Below, piece after piece: positions 44,755 to 56,409 of a DNA stretch of 64,000 nt. The translations under genes were made by a program, and so were the position numbers. The stretch spans positions 186,780,716 to 186,844,715 of the forward strand of contig CP136066.1 of assembly GCA_032622095.1 (NCBI GenBank), given 5' to 3'. The stretch comes from Siphonodentalium dalli. Lineage: Eukaryota; Mollusca; Scaphopoda; Gadilida; Siphonodentaliidae. Under the pieces are notes generated by a model. It was not told the DNA's origin, ran no database searches, and worked only from the letters and a program-made list of their open reading frames with translations. Positions within the stretch are counted from its first letter, which is position 1; every line of letters starts with the position of its first letter.

Positions 44755-45118
44755 ATATCGATTTTAGAAATCTATTATTTTTCATTATCGGGAATTCTTT
44801 CTGGCCCAGAAGAGGGATCACACTTTCGTTATTATTACCACTTGATTATAGAGTTATCCATCCTTGTCTGTTTGAATAGAGTTTTGGCGTAAAATCTCGA
44901 GCAAGTTACCAAATTGACGGCAGTTATTAGTACCCATCTCGAGCAATTAACAAATTTCAAAAATCAATATCTTATAACTCTGAGCTTTGTTTGATGGGTT
45001 CCTCGACTCGAATCAAATATTTTTTAACCCCAAAGCCAAAGAAATAGTAATATAGGACCCTCTGATCGGATTGTTGTTGTTGGAATCTGTTGAGATGGGG
45101 ACCCTCTTTTCGGATTGG
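44755..45118. mobile_element. TTAA MITE family 2, truncated copy 4
   Basis: Matches the right three-quarters of copy 3 (ATTTTTCATTATCGGGAATT ... GTTCCTCGACTCGAATCAAA ... GAATCTGTTGAGATGGGGAC). Both terminal TTAA ends are missing. The separation from copy 3 is about 260 bp. Confidence 0.82.
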
Positions 45119-45547
45119 GCTGAAGCGTAATTAGAGATTCCTTAAGTTATTGCGGTTAATCGAAATTGTCTATTAAATGTCAATTTTGATTCCCATAGAG
45201 ATCATCAATGATGTCTATGCTCAGGGGCGACGTGCCAATCTTCGCTATTGGGGTTCCAATTGTTGGCTCATTAAATATGCACATATGCTTAAGATACAGT
45301 CGCGCACGAAGCGAGCTCCCGTAAGTCGGGTTTTGAATCCCATGCAGTTAATGAAAATATCATTGAAATAATCGGTTTCCCCCAATAAACAACCATATAA
45401 TTATATTCAATATACATGTTTTGGAGAAGAATTAGGCAGTCCATATTGGACGCCATCATGGAATTTATTTTTGTTTGTTTAATTTGCACACATATTTATT
45501 AGTTATGTGGATGGAGTTCTCATTAAACCTAACATCCTTAAATTGGT
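45119..45547. other. No gene seen
   Basis: No recognised repeat or gene between the MITE relic and the hairpin array. Confidence 0.35.
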
Positions 45548-46029
45548 TACAGTAATGCCCAAAGTAATTGACCACTTAACCATATCAGAATTATTGGTAA
45601 TTTTTCAGGATTTAAAATCCTGAAAAATTACCCATTATTCTGCTGTGGTTAAGTGGTCAATTACTTTGTACATTACTGTATGAGGATTGAGTTATCATTA
45701 CACCTCAAATCCTTATATTGGTTACAGTAATGCCCAAAGTAATTGACCACTTAACCACAGCAGAATTATGGGTATTTTTTCAGCATTTAAAATCCTGACA
45801 AATTACCAATAATTATGTTGCGGTTAAGTGGTCAATTACTTTGGACATTACTGTATGAGAATTGAGTTATCATTACACCTCAAATCCTTATATTGGTTAT
45901 AGTAATGCCCAAAGTAATTGACCACTTAACCACAGCAGAATTATGGGTAATTTTCAGGATTTAAAATCATGAAAAAATACCCATTATTTTGATGTGGTTA
46001 AGTGATCAATTACTTTGGACATTACTGTA
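45548..46029. mobile_element. Three tandem mariner-like hairpin MITEs
   Basis: Three units (about 45548-45680, 45723-45855, 45898-46029), period about 175 bp. Each starts TACAGTAATGCCCAAAGTAA, has TTGACCACTTAACC, a central GATTTAAAATCCTGA, and ends in the inverted complement CATTACTGTA. The linker TGAGTTATCATTACACCTCA is also repeated, so the array grew by tandem duplication. TA flanks and CAGT ends fit Tc1/mariner. Confidence 0.85.
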
Positions 46030-46329
46030 TGTAGATGGAGTTAAACCTCACATCAGTGTGTTGTGGATTTGGACCTTGACTTGGGACCTTTTGTTTTTAA
46101 CGCGACAAATGCGCGTACACCTTATACACAAATTTCTTTATATATGTAACCAGAGTTTTTCTTGGATAAGATGAGTTTGAAGCCTGCTTACATTTCAAAA
46201 TGTTGTCAGTTTTATATTGTCTGCAGCGGAACTCAACGCGTTGAAGCAAAAGTTACAAAAGATAATATGTGTACGTAACGAGACTATAATACAACTGAAA
46301 AAATAAATTGAGGGAGGGGTGGGCGATAC

Positions 46330-47060
46330 AGGGAACTAAGGGTTGAACCGATATAAATTTGTAGAGCGATAACGACCAATGTTGACATATTATGCATCTG
46401 AACTCTACTGTTGCAACAAGGCTATAAAATAGGGTGGTGTCAGAATCTTAGTCATCTCTATATAGTGCCAGAATAGTCATTTATGGACTTCTATAAGATG
46501 TTGGGTTGGTTATATGGACTCGGAGAAAAAGTGGTTTGTACCGATGAACTGACATAAATTAGTGGAGCGATGTTGCATCGCGACTGTACTAAAGCAGCAA
46601 TGATATAAAATTGGGGGGGGGGGGGGGGGGTATGAAATTATCTATCTCTATAGATGGCACCAGGATTATATAGAAAGGAATAGCAATTGATATACGGTAT
46701 ACTATAGTAATACCATAGACATATAAGTACAAGTATCACGTGATAAAATATTACGTAACGTGACTATACCGATGAAAGAAAGAAATAAATTGGACCGGGA
46801 TTAGAGGTTGGGTTGGTTATATGTGGATAATTGGATATGGAATTCATACCGATGAAACGATACAAATTAGTGGAGCGATAAAGACCAATGTTGACACTTA
46901 GTCAGGCTACGCGGTAGAAAATAGGGGTTGATACGATAGACCAAAATAAATTTGTCGGGTGATAATGACCAATGTTGACCTATAAATTAACGCGACTATA
47001 CTGTCGCATAATTATCAGGTGTAACCAGTCAAATATGGACTCTAGTGACCTATATAGAAC
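46330..47060 (+). repeat. Diverged tandem repeat
   Basis: The phrase ATAAATT-GT-GAGCGATAA-GACCAATGTTGAC occurs at about 46350, 46553, 46863 and 46945, with GTTGGGTTGGTTATATG between copies. Strongly degenerate. A poly-G run is at 46613-46630. Confidence 0.6.
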
Positions 47061-47084
47061 AGCTCAGAAAACATTCGCAGGGCC

Positions 47085-47450
47085 CTAAAATTTATTTAAC
47101 AATGCATTTGCCATTAAAATCGATTTATGACGATAAAACTGTCATTTTTCAAAATTTTAAGCTGAGACTTGGAGTGTGTGGGTGGGATAGCTACATATTC
47201 CTAAAATGACAGAGTACAGCACGTAATTATGTTTTAGATGGAAGAAATAAATTTTTTTCAATGATAAAATTTAACATAGAATTTACCATTAAAATCTATT
47301 TGTGTCGATAAAACTGTAATTTTTCAAAATTTTAGGCTGAGACTTGGTGTATGTGCGTGGGATACATATATGTTCCTAAAATGACAGAGTCCAGTGCGTA
47401 ATTATGTTTTAGATGGAATAAATTGAATTTGTTTTCGATAATAAATTTGC
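47085..47450 (+). repeat. Two ~183-bp direct repeats
   Basis: TTTGCCATTAAAATCGATTT and GAATTTACCATTAAAATCTA start the two copies. Both continue through GATAAAACTGTCATTTTTCA, GCTGAGACTTGG and CGTAATTATGTTTTAGATGG. Confidence 0.85.
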
Positions 47451-49555
47451 ACGTGGACGGGTCATCCAGTGCCGAGTGCGCTCAATTTGTAAACAAAGAT
47501 TTGTCAATAGTCGTTTTTGTCAAACTATCCCTTTTTAGACCGGGAAAGCGGATCCGAATAGTAGCTAAGATGTATTTAGATAGAATTATCAAAAGGATTT
47601 GACCGATTAGTGTACATTTTAAGAGAATAGAGTGGATAAATATTGGTGAGATTTTCACAAAAACACGCCGATTCGGCAATGACTGTACTTGCAGACGAGC
47701 GCTCGTTAATTTTCATGCCAAGAAATGCAGGCGTCAAACTCATCTTTTTGGAAGGTTAATCCGATATACACATATTGAAATAATCCTTCCAGAACACCTT
47801 CCAAGATATAGAAGAATATTTTAATAGATTAAGACGCCAAAACAGTCGTGATGAAAGAATTAAAATGCACATCGCCTCCGCTTCGATTATCACCACGGAG
47901 ACCGCTATCGGCAATTGGAATTCTAATGACGTCATTTGCGTTGCTTACCAACCTTAACCCTTTCCGCTCTCAACGACATTTCAATTGGTTGAAATTAAAA
48001 AGTTCTCAAGTTCTAGCTCAACCTGAATCTAGTTACTCAATTGGTAGAAATACCTTAGCAGTAATTCTTAGTTTTATAAGTTATAACTCTAATTTCATTA
48101 ATGATACGAGCTCAACATCATAATATGTCACTGTTTATGGCGGTGTTATCCAAAATTGTGCTTTGATAATGATTATAATTTTATTTTGCGATCAAACGTC
48201 AGTGCAGCTCAGCAGAAACGCATAGGCACTAGTTCAATTCAGCAGAAACGCATGAGTCCTACGATTATAGTACACCCACTGGACGCGCTTCGCGCGTCGG
48301 GCAGTGGGTGAAAAAACCCTTTTCGACAACGTGCTCAGTGGATTGCCAGCATCGATAATGACTGGGAGGATGGTCTGTCTCTTAATTTTCTTCCCAACAA
48401 GTTTATATAGTTTCTGGGATATAAACATGAATCGAAGACTTATGTCCGGAAGCGCAATCAATTTGTTGTAATTGTTATTTTCTGGTATAATACATATAGC
48501 CTTTCGGAACATATCTGCGTGCTATTTTCAGAACAGAAACGTTTGTAGCATTTGGAGCATAGCAACAGGGAGAACTCCTATCTTAATAGCACTCTGCACC
48601 AGGCCAAAGTGTCACGAGCGACATGGCTAACTATGGCATAGTAATTATGACGACCAATTGTCACCAAACTCCACCGTAATAAGATATACACATAGTATGC
48701 CATCGCTACTGTAGTACGTGTGTCCGCAGCCACTTGGCAAGATTGATAATGGATCATTTTGGCTCAAAATGGCGATACAGGATGACCACAGTTAGTTCGA
48801 AGTTCGATATTCAATTGCTAAGTTCGATATTAAATTTCTAAGTTCCCACATGTGTATATGTCGGTGTTTGGTAATGTTAAATATTGGTTTTCATCAGCCT
48901 GCTCGTGAAATTTCCCCAATGAGAACCAATCTCTTAATATACTCCACGTATAAACTAAGCTGATTAATCAAGATAGCTAAATTGATTAATCAAGACAGCT
49001 AAGTTGATTAATCAAAATAGCTAAGTTTTTTCCCACATAAAAAAACAAACTTTTTTATTTTTCACAATCATGGAAATAATTGGATGCTGTAACAATTTTT
49101 CAGCCGAAACATATGCAAATGGCACTCAATATTGTTCATTACAGAATTCTCGAACCAGAGATACCAATTTAAAGGGGGACTTCGAATGAATTTCGCAGAT
49201 ATGGATATGAAATAACATAATGACCCCAAAAAATTGCGATATTTTCATGCAAACTATCGTACTCGATGTTGGATTTTAGGGCTTCTCAAAACATAGACGC
49301 GAGCAATTTGTTTTAAAAAAGGCACAAACATCACTCCTTCACTATAATATGCAGTATTAGCGACTATTGCTCTGGTAGGTGGTCAACACTTGTAAAAACA
49401 CAACCCTACCCCCTAAACTCTACTAGTCAAAGCGCTTGTTGTAGAAAACCACCACAATTGTGAAAAAGGCGACGAACGCATGAAACTTGGCACATAAGTC
49501 CCTTATACGCTACTGCTCATATTCGTATATAGCAACATTCGCGGCAGGTCCTTAC
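47451..49555. other. No gene seen; minor repeats
   Basis: A 91-codon plus frame (47848-48123) and a 92-codon minus frame (48234-48512) lack motifs. Positions 48277-48308 form a GC-rich hairpin (CCCACTGGACGCGCTTCGCG...CAGTGGG). Positions 48800-48845 have AAGTTCGATATT repeats, and 48956-49025 hold three copies of AGCTAAGTTGATTAATCAAG. Confidence 0.45.
48956..49025 (+). repeat. ~23-bp tandem repeat, 3 copies
   Basis: Three units of GCTAAGTTGATTAATCAAGA, each with a TTGATTAATCAA palindrome. Confidence 0.9.
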
Positions 49556-50070
49556 TTAGCAACGGTTGCTAGGCAACTACCCGACATCGAAGAAATGCAC
49601 ATATGACTGATTTTATGTGAGTTTTAACAAACTAAACTACGCCGTGTAGCATTTTATGATGAAAACAATTACAAGTTGTTGTTGTGTTGACCTGAGTGAA
49701 AAATTACCATTTTTCTTACTTAGAGGGGGTGACGGTTGCTAGGGAGACGCCCGCAATCTAAAATTGCACACATGACTGATATTATGGTAGATTTAACAAA
49801 CTGAACTACACCAAATTGCATGTTTATGATGCAAACAATAATAATAGTTATTGTTAGTGTGGATCTGATAGGAAACAGGCCATATATTTCTTACTTACAA
49901 TATTGGTAACTGTTGCTAGGGTAACCGAAATACAAAAATGCACATATGACTTATATTATGTTAGTTTTAACAAACAAAACTACGTCATATAGGATTTTTA
50001 TGGTGAAAACAATTATAATATTGTTAGTGTGAGTCTAACGAGAATGTGGCACACATTTGGTTTTATTATG
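49556..50070 (+). repeat. ~175-bp tandem repeat, 3 copies, with X-box-like core
   Basis: Units start at about 49556, 49731 and 49904. Each carries GGTTGCTAGG, AAATGCACATATGACTGAT, TTTTAACAAACTAAACTACG and GTGAAAACAATTATAA. The first unit has a perfect palindromic GTTGCTAGGCAAC (49565-49577), which matches the RFX X-box consensus. The other two are GTTGCTAGGGAGAC and GTTGCTAGGGTAAC. Confidence 0.85.
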
Positions 50071-50249
50071 GGTACAATTATCTGTTATGCTACAATGCCA
50101 GTTCCGGCACTCAGAACGGGGACCATAATTGAGGAGTTTTGCACTAATCGACCAAGCGGGAATTCAACGTGAGTGCTGAACAGTTGTTGCTTATATTTGA
50201 TATGATGCATGACCACAATAGCTATATAAGCTAAGGACTAGACGCTGGC

Positions 50250-51500
50250 TCTATGAGGCTACGTGGTTACACTATGCACGCCGTCATGATGGCGAACAGA
50301 GCAGAGCGTCGGAGCGTCATAGAGCCAGTATCTAGTCCATATATGCTATTAATCCACACATATATATGTATAAGTCACGAACCCGCTCATCTATATATAC
50401 GAAGAACATGGGACCAACCCCCAATATGTTATCCATAGCCCACAATAGTTAGGCAAGGATCCAGGTACATGTGCGTAGGGCACATGTCCATACACATGGG
50501 ATATGGAGGTAGGATATGTATAGGCTATGCATCAGGCCGCTACATAAAACCATAATATCGGGACCTTATATATATTGGCCTTGGATCCAGAAACCTATAG
50601 AGAAGGCATACACCATTTAACCACGATGTCAAACGGGTTATATCTGGTCACCAGGAGCAGATGCCGCAATAGAGCGATGACATATTATAGAAATACAATA
50701 GTTTACTATATGGCGATGGACCCAGCCCAGTATACATGTTCTGTGATATCTAAGCCGCATGGTTAGGGACCATGCCACTGTTACATGGTGCAAATACCCA
50801 AGTGCACACAGGTAGCCCATGGACTCAGACACCATATACCAAGTCTCTTGTATAGTACGTTAGTACACCATGGATTCAGGACCATGTGTATGGTATGATC
50901 ACATGGAGCAATTATGTGACAAACCCACCTATACAAAGATATTGGACCAATGCCATATATATGAAGGTCATGGATACCCCTATAAATAGTCCATGCACAC
51001 ATGGCACTGTATGTTGGCCATGGACACATGCCCATATATGTAGACCATGGACCCAGGCTGATATTGGTATGCCAGGCATGAACAGGTGTCTATATGTAGG
51101 ATATTGAACCACCCCATTATACGTGATATGTCTACACCTATGACACAGGCACGTTTACGTAGTGCTAATACCCAGTTGACTATAACTGTGTATGTATTGG
51201 ATACGGGTGCCTATATGTAGGACATGGGCTGAAGTCCCTAAATATAAGCTACGGAACATGCCTCATAGTTAAGGTCATAGACCCATAGATATGCTGGTAG
51301 GCAATGGACTTAGCCACATATATAGGAGACGCATGGACCCCAGGCCATATGGGTAAGTCATGGACCAAAATACCTACATGTGCATGGATCTATATGCATA
51401 CTATGTACGTATGTCCACATACATATACTCGAACAACGCCCTATAGGATGGAGGTCCATATAAGCCATGTGAAACGACTGTAGCTTGGCCATACCCATAT
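50250..51500 (+). repeat. Old degenerate minisatellite, ~28-35 bp period
   Basis: Built from recurring ATGGACCCAGGC, CATATATGTAGG and CCATGTGTATGG words in the same order, for example at 50996-51110 and 51290-51365, with much drift. The many short open frames here are a by-product. No gene supported. Confidence 0.6.
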
Positions 51501-51654
51501 AAAAATGTACCTGGGTAAATCCACCCAGGTTTTTTGGGCCGAAACCCAGGTAAAAATCTATCTACCAAGACATCCACCAACCATTAAGACCCCGCGAAAC
51601 CTGGGTTTTACCATGATTTACCCACCTGAAACTGGATAAAAACCCTGGTATGGG

Positions 51655-52105
51655 TAAATCTGGGTGTAATTACCCAGGTGACCACACCCAGGTGTACCCT
51701 ACATGGGTGTTTCCCACCCAGGTCTACCCTGGTGTTTCCTACCTGGGTGTTTCCCCACCCAGGTGTACCATGGTGTTATTTACCCAGGTGTACCTGATGT
51801 TTCCTACCTGGGTGTTTCCCACCCAGGTTACCTTGGTGTTATTCACCCAGGTGTACCCTGGTGTTTCCTACCTGGGTGTTTCCCACCCAGGTTACCTTGG
51901 TGTTATTCACCCAGGTGTACCCTGGTGTTTCCTACCTGGGTGTTTCCCACCCAGGGGTACCTTGGTGTTATTCACCCAGGTGTACCCTGGTGTTTCCTAC
52001 CTGGGTGTTCCCCACCCAGGTGTACCTTGATGTTTCCAACCCAGGTGTACCTTGGTGTTTTTTTACGCCGGTGTACCTTGGTGTTTTCTTACCCAGGTGG
52101 ATTTC
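51655..52105 (+). repeat. Minisatellite, forward half (ACCCAGGTGTACC)
   Basis: Units of about 68 bp: GGTGTTTCCTACCTGGGTGT, TTCCCACCCAGGTTACCTTG, GTGTTATTCACCCAGGTGTA. About six copies. The core ACCCAGGT/ACCTGGGT is itself inverted. Confidence 0.92.
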
Positions 52106-52345
52106 CCATTGAGATGCACCTGGGTTATAAAACCCCAAGGTACACCCAGGTAAGGAAACATCAAGGTACACCTGGGCAGGAAAACACCAAGGTACACCTG
52201 GGTAAGAAAACACCAAGGTACACCTGGGTAAGAAAACACCAAGGTACACCTGGGTAAGAAAACACCAAGGTACACATGGGTAGGAAACACCAAGGAACAC
52301 CTGGGTGAATAACACCAAGGTACACCTGGGTGGGGATACCAAAGT
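52106..52345 (-). repeat. Minisatellite, inverted half
   Basis: AAGAAAACACCAAGGTACAC followed by CTGGGT, about seven copies of a 31-bp unit that is the reverse complement of the forward half. The two halves meet at about 52110, making a large potential hairpin. Confidence 0.92.
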
Positions 52346-53430
52346 GAAATGATGAGGATGGCAATGAAGTAGATTTTGATGGGATGCAGGGGTATTGTTA
52401 TCAATGGAGTTGTTTTAGTATAATAGAACATTAAGGAAACTGATTGTGCAGCAATACAAGTTTATTCAAGGACAACAAACTAACTAAAGATAAAATACAT
52501 GTATAGAAACACATGTAATATATAAATATATAAACTCATTAAACTGCATGGGTTAAAACTTACTGACAACAAGAGTTGGGTTAAAATTTTGATTAAAAAA
52601 CATTTGCAAAGTCCCTCTTCATACATGTATATGGTATGTTAGGCAAGTTACATGTACATGTAGTTGCAATGTATACTAGTACCGGTACATGACATACCGG
52701 TGGACACAAAAATCATTATTTTAGTTCCAATGTCATTTACCAGAATACATGTACATGTACATGTTGTACCTTGCAACTACATCTACAGTGAGGTAGTTTT
52801 GTCTCATTTAAACTTTCTAAATGGGTTTCTCCCTTCGAATGACATAAACTAATGTGAGTATACACATGAGCTGTGGTGTGAAATACACACCAAAAAATTA
52901 TTTCTTAGTCTGAGGACATGTTTCCTGTCATTATACATGAATAGTACCGGTAGTACAGCACACAAAGAGGTATATAGTACCGGCACATGTACATGTATTC
53001 TCTCTGTTTTCACACATGTTTTTTTTCAATTTAACAACATGAGTCTTTTATGACACATACTAATGTGAAAGTAGGCCTACATGTATATAATGTGCACCCA
53101 GTATACCGGTACATGTACTAATATATTACATTGCAATACAGTCCGAGTACAATGATATAGCAAAATTATGCATAGTAGAATAACAACCTTTTGTACAAAC
53201 AGTCCTGACAATGATATACCGGGATATTTTTAAGTCGGCATTGCATACGGTAGTCCTATAAACCACACCAGAGAATAGCAATTGTCGGTCAGTGACCAAC
53301 TTCTTATGTTTATGCAATCGATACAATCCGGTTCTGCTTTTGATGTCCAGTTCGATATTTGTGGTGTGTTCTTGTGCAAAAATATAATTCTAACTAATGC
53401 GCCAAAAATCAGGTTTATAAATTTATCCAT
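52346..53430. other. No gene seen; TACATGTA-rich
   Basis: Numerous GTACATGTACATGT and ACCGGTAC words (52630-52770, 52980-53110). GTTGCAA...TTGCAAC makes an inverted pair between 52660 and 52785. The 66-codon frame at 53282-53482 is unrecognised. Confidence 0.45.
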
Positions 53431-54111
53431 TCTTGAGCAAGAGCAACTCGTAAAACTTGTATGGTATAACATTCCAAACTGAGTATTTCTGCTATCGAAC
53501 CATATGATAATAATGTTGAACCGGACATCGAAATCTGAACCGCATTAATGGATTGCAGCACGTGATGTTGAATAAACAGTTATAGAGGATATACAGTAAT
53601 GCTCTAATTAATCGACTCCTTAACTACAGCAGAATTATGGGTAACTTTTCAGGATTTAGTCGGAAATATGGGTTGATGCCATTCATCGGAAAGCTCTCGG
53701 TGAGAGCTTTCCGATGAATGGCAACAATTCTTGAGCAAGAGCAACTCGTAAAACTTGTATGGTATAACATTCCAAACTGAGTATTTCTGCTATCGAACCA
53801 TATGATAATAATGTTGAACCGGACATCGAAATCTGAACCGCATTTATGGATTGCAGCACGTGATGTTGAATAAACAGTTATAGAGGATATACAGTAATGC
53901 TCTAATTAATCGACTCCTTAACTACAGCAGAATTATGGGTAACTTTTCAGGATTTAGTCGGAAATATGGGTTGATGCCATTCATGGAAAGCTCTCGGTGA
54001 GAGCTTTCCGATGAATGGCAACAACCCATATTTCCGACTAAATCCTGAAAAGTTACCCATAATTCGGCTGTAGTTAAGGAGTCGATTAATTAGCTCTAGA
54101 ATTACTGTAAC
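53431..54111. mobile_element. Mariner-like MITE with 298-bp tandem duplication
   Basis: The complete element at about 53891-54109 (TACAGTAATGCTCTAATTAA ... GAATTACTGTA) is a near-perfect hairpin around GAAAGCTCTCGGTGAGAGCT. Sequence from 53431 (TCTTGAGCAAGAGCAACTCG) to the hairpin tip is duplicated 298 bp further on, at 53729. The first copy therefore has only the left half of the MITE plus its tip. Confidence 0.85.
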
Positions 54112-55330
54112 ATGGTTTATAATATACAAATGTATACTGTATGGGAAACATCAGGGGTGCTATTCACCGGCTGGGTTTATAATATAGTCCAGGTAGTTTT
54201 ACGAGGCGACGCTCAATGCGAAGCTATCGGTGGACATATCGATGGGAAGACATCGCCGCGCCATATAGGATTATCCAATCAAGGTGATTGGCGTCAATCA
54301 TAGATTGACCACCGGTCACATAAACATGCTGCGTGTAGCAGTACACGTTTGTACACATTTCAACAATGAGCAACCGAGGAAAAGGACGTGGGGCAAAATA
54401 TACCACCGACGACATGAGGGGGTCTACAACAAAAATCCGTATATAGGTCCGGGGTCCAGAGGCCGAAACAATCGTGCTTGTAATTATTTTTCCAAAATGG
54501 GTTTTTTTTCAAACAATTTACAAGTACTGACCATGTAATGTTGTTTGTAAGCATGCTAGACGCTAGTATCATGTTTGTTGGCATAATTATGGCTATATGG
54601 ACATCTATAGTGACTATTTAGCCTCAGATTTAGCAACATTCTGGATTTCACAGGATCCCGTCCCACTTCTCAGTGGAAAACCGTAATTTAGTAAAAAAAA
54701 ATAATGTATTACCCAGTGTAAATATGTTTGGCAACTCTAATGCGTGTTGACTCACGATTGAGTTCATTAAAGCATACCATATATTACCCGAATAAAAGTA
54801 ATAAAATCAAAAAAACTGTATCACAAATACTACATGGTGAATACTCAATGATGACTAGATATCATTGACCCGATTGTTGCATAACATGAAATTGAAAAGG
54901 GTATCTCATAAATTTCTAATGTCTGAAATACTGTCTTGTTCTGGCATGCAATCAATTTCATTCCTTCTGGTTATTTCTCATCTTTTTAATGATTGCAAGT
55001 AATGTTAATTTGCAGCACTTATCCAAATAAAACTGAATTGGTTATAATGAATGGCCGTTACTGTTTATTGTTCAGACAATCCCAACTGAAGGTGACGCTA
55101 TTCTCCTTGAATTGACGAACTTCATCTTGAAGCTTAAATACTGCTCAACAAGACTAAACTACAATACTAATTGTATACTGTTATCGCTTACAAATATATG
55201 AACTGAAATAATGTGATGCATTCAGATGCTTTGAGAAATGACATTCTTCAATGTCTTCAAAGTTCAAACTAAAATCAAGAATAAAATCTGACTGAGACTA
55301 TACTGCAGACTCTAGCGCACAAATATACAT
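54112..55330. other. No gene seen
   Basis: No recognised repeat or domain; frames below 85 codons only. Confidence 0.35.
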
Positions 55331-55765
55331 ACAAATGGTTGAGTTATAATAATGCAAAATGTGTTTACGGATGGAACCAAGTTGGTAGCTCTTGTATGCA
55401 TCGACAGGCAAAACCTGTGATATGCAGTAATATCTGCACACATCATTCCCGTATCATTCAGGTCTATCACCATACCAAAGCACTTCAAAATTCGACAACC
55501 GACACTTCAACTTATATGGCAAAAACTTTGTACGGATTTAATTTCATAAACAGGGCCCATGGATAACTCTGGTAGGCATTGGTACTCACAATCCGTGATA
55601 TTATGCATATTCGTTCCCCATTTCTGGTCCGTCACATGTCATAGAGCATCAAAATATGACAACCGACTTGAGTTATGATGCAAAATGTTTGTACGGACGG
55701 ACACACGGACGGCTCGAGACGTCAACTATATACCCGCCGACTAATATCGGGGGTATAATAACCAT
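55331..55765 (+). mobile_element. TE 3' region ending GGGGGTATAATAACC
   Basis: Two rough copies of a CATGTCATAGAGCATCAAAA-type segment, then ACGGACGGACACACGGACGG and CTATATACCCGCCGACTAAT before GGGGGTATAATAACC. This layout is common at the end of invertebrate interspersed repeats. Class undetermined. Confidence 0.45.
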
Positions 55766-56198
55766 ATATCTATGTGTATACCTAACCAACACAATTCCCC
55801 TCCTCACCCACCCTGGTGAATAAGACTAAAGAGTTCTTTGATCATGCACAAATAATTGTAGAACCCCTGACCTGTTTACTACTATTTACACTGGCCAGTG
55901 TTCTCTGTCAGACTAAACACGCTCGATATATTAAGGCTATAATGCGGTCTAGGACAATTTGTGACATACAGTGTACCTACACAATGCTTTATTATTGTTG
56001 TTAGATACTGGAAACACCTGGAAATACAGTTTATTTTTCGCAGTTAACACAGTTATTGAAGAACGGCTAAAATTAAACTCTGAAATTTTGATAAAAACAT
56101 GAGAAAGGGGGTGGGTCCCGAACATTTGGAGGAACAAATTTGCACAAATGGGGTGGTGGGTCCCTCGGGGTCGGAAAAAACCTTTTTGAGCCCTATAT

Positions 56199-56405
56199 GT
56201 GCAATTGTTTTCCAGACCCCCCCCCACTGCCGACGAGCGTAACACTTTTTTGGGCATTGTGGAGAGAAGAATCAAAATATTAAAGAACAAAGAAACCTGC
56301 ACCATTCACCAGCGCCGGAAAAATGATGCATGGAAAGAAATTTCTTTGGAAATAGCAGGGAAATATCCAAACTGCAGAACCAAAACACAAACAAAATTCT
56401 TCTGA
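56199..56405 (+). pseudogene. Myb/SANT-like DNA-binding domain fragment
   Basis: The frame reads TADERNTFLGIVERRIKILK, NKETCTIHQRRKNDAWKEIS, LEIAGKYPNCRTKTQTKFF. This follows the Myb/SANT-like domain of Harbinger-associated and related proteins: (E)ER..L..LVE....I.E.K.T......K..AW..I...F......RT..Q...(W). The expected final W-D-N-L-K is replaced by a stop, and the frame is only 68 residues, so it is a truncated fragment. A TTTTCCAG just before the domain could be an old acceptor. No neighbouring transposase was seen. Confidence 0.5.
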
Positions 56406-56409
56406 GACG

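Noticed and set aside
51650-52431. Overlapping long frames on both strands encoding PTQVYLGV-type repeats
   Set aside because: They follow a minisatellite without stops in several frames at once and on both strands; a repeat effect, not a structural protein.
53282-53482. 66-codon plus frame partly repeated at 53.73 kb
   Set aside because: Only its tail is duplicated as part of the 298-bp tandem duplication; no domain recognised.
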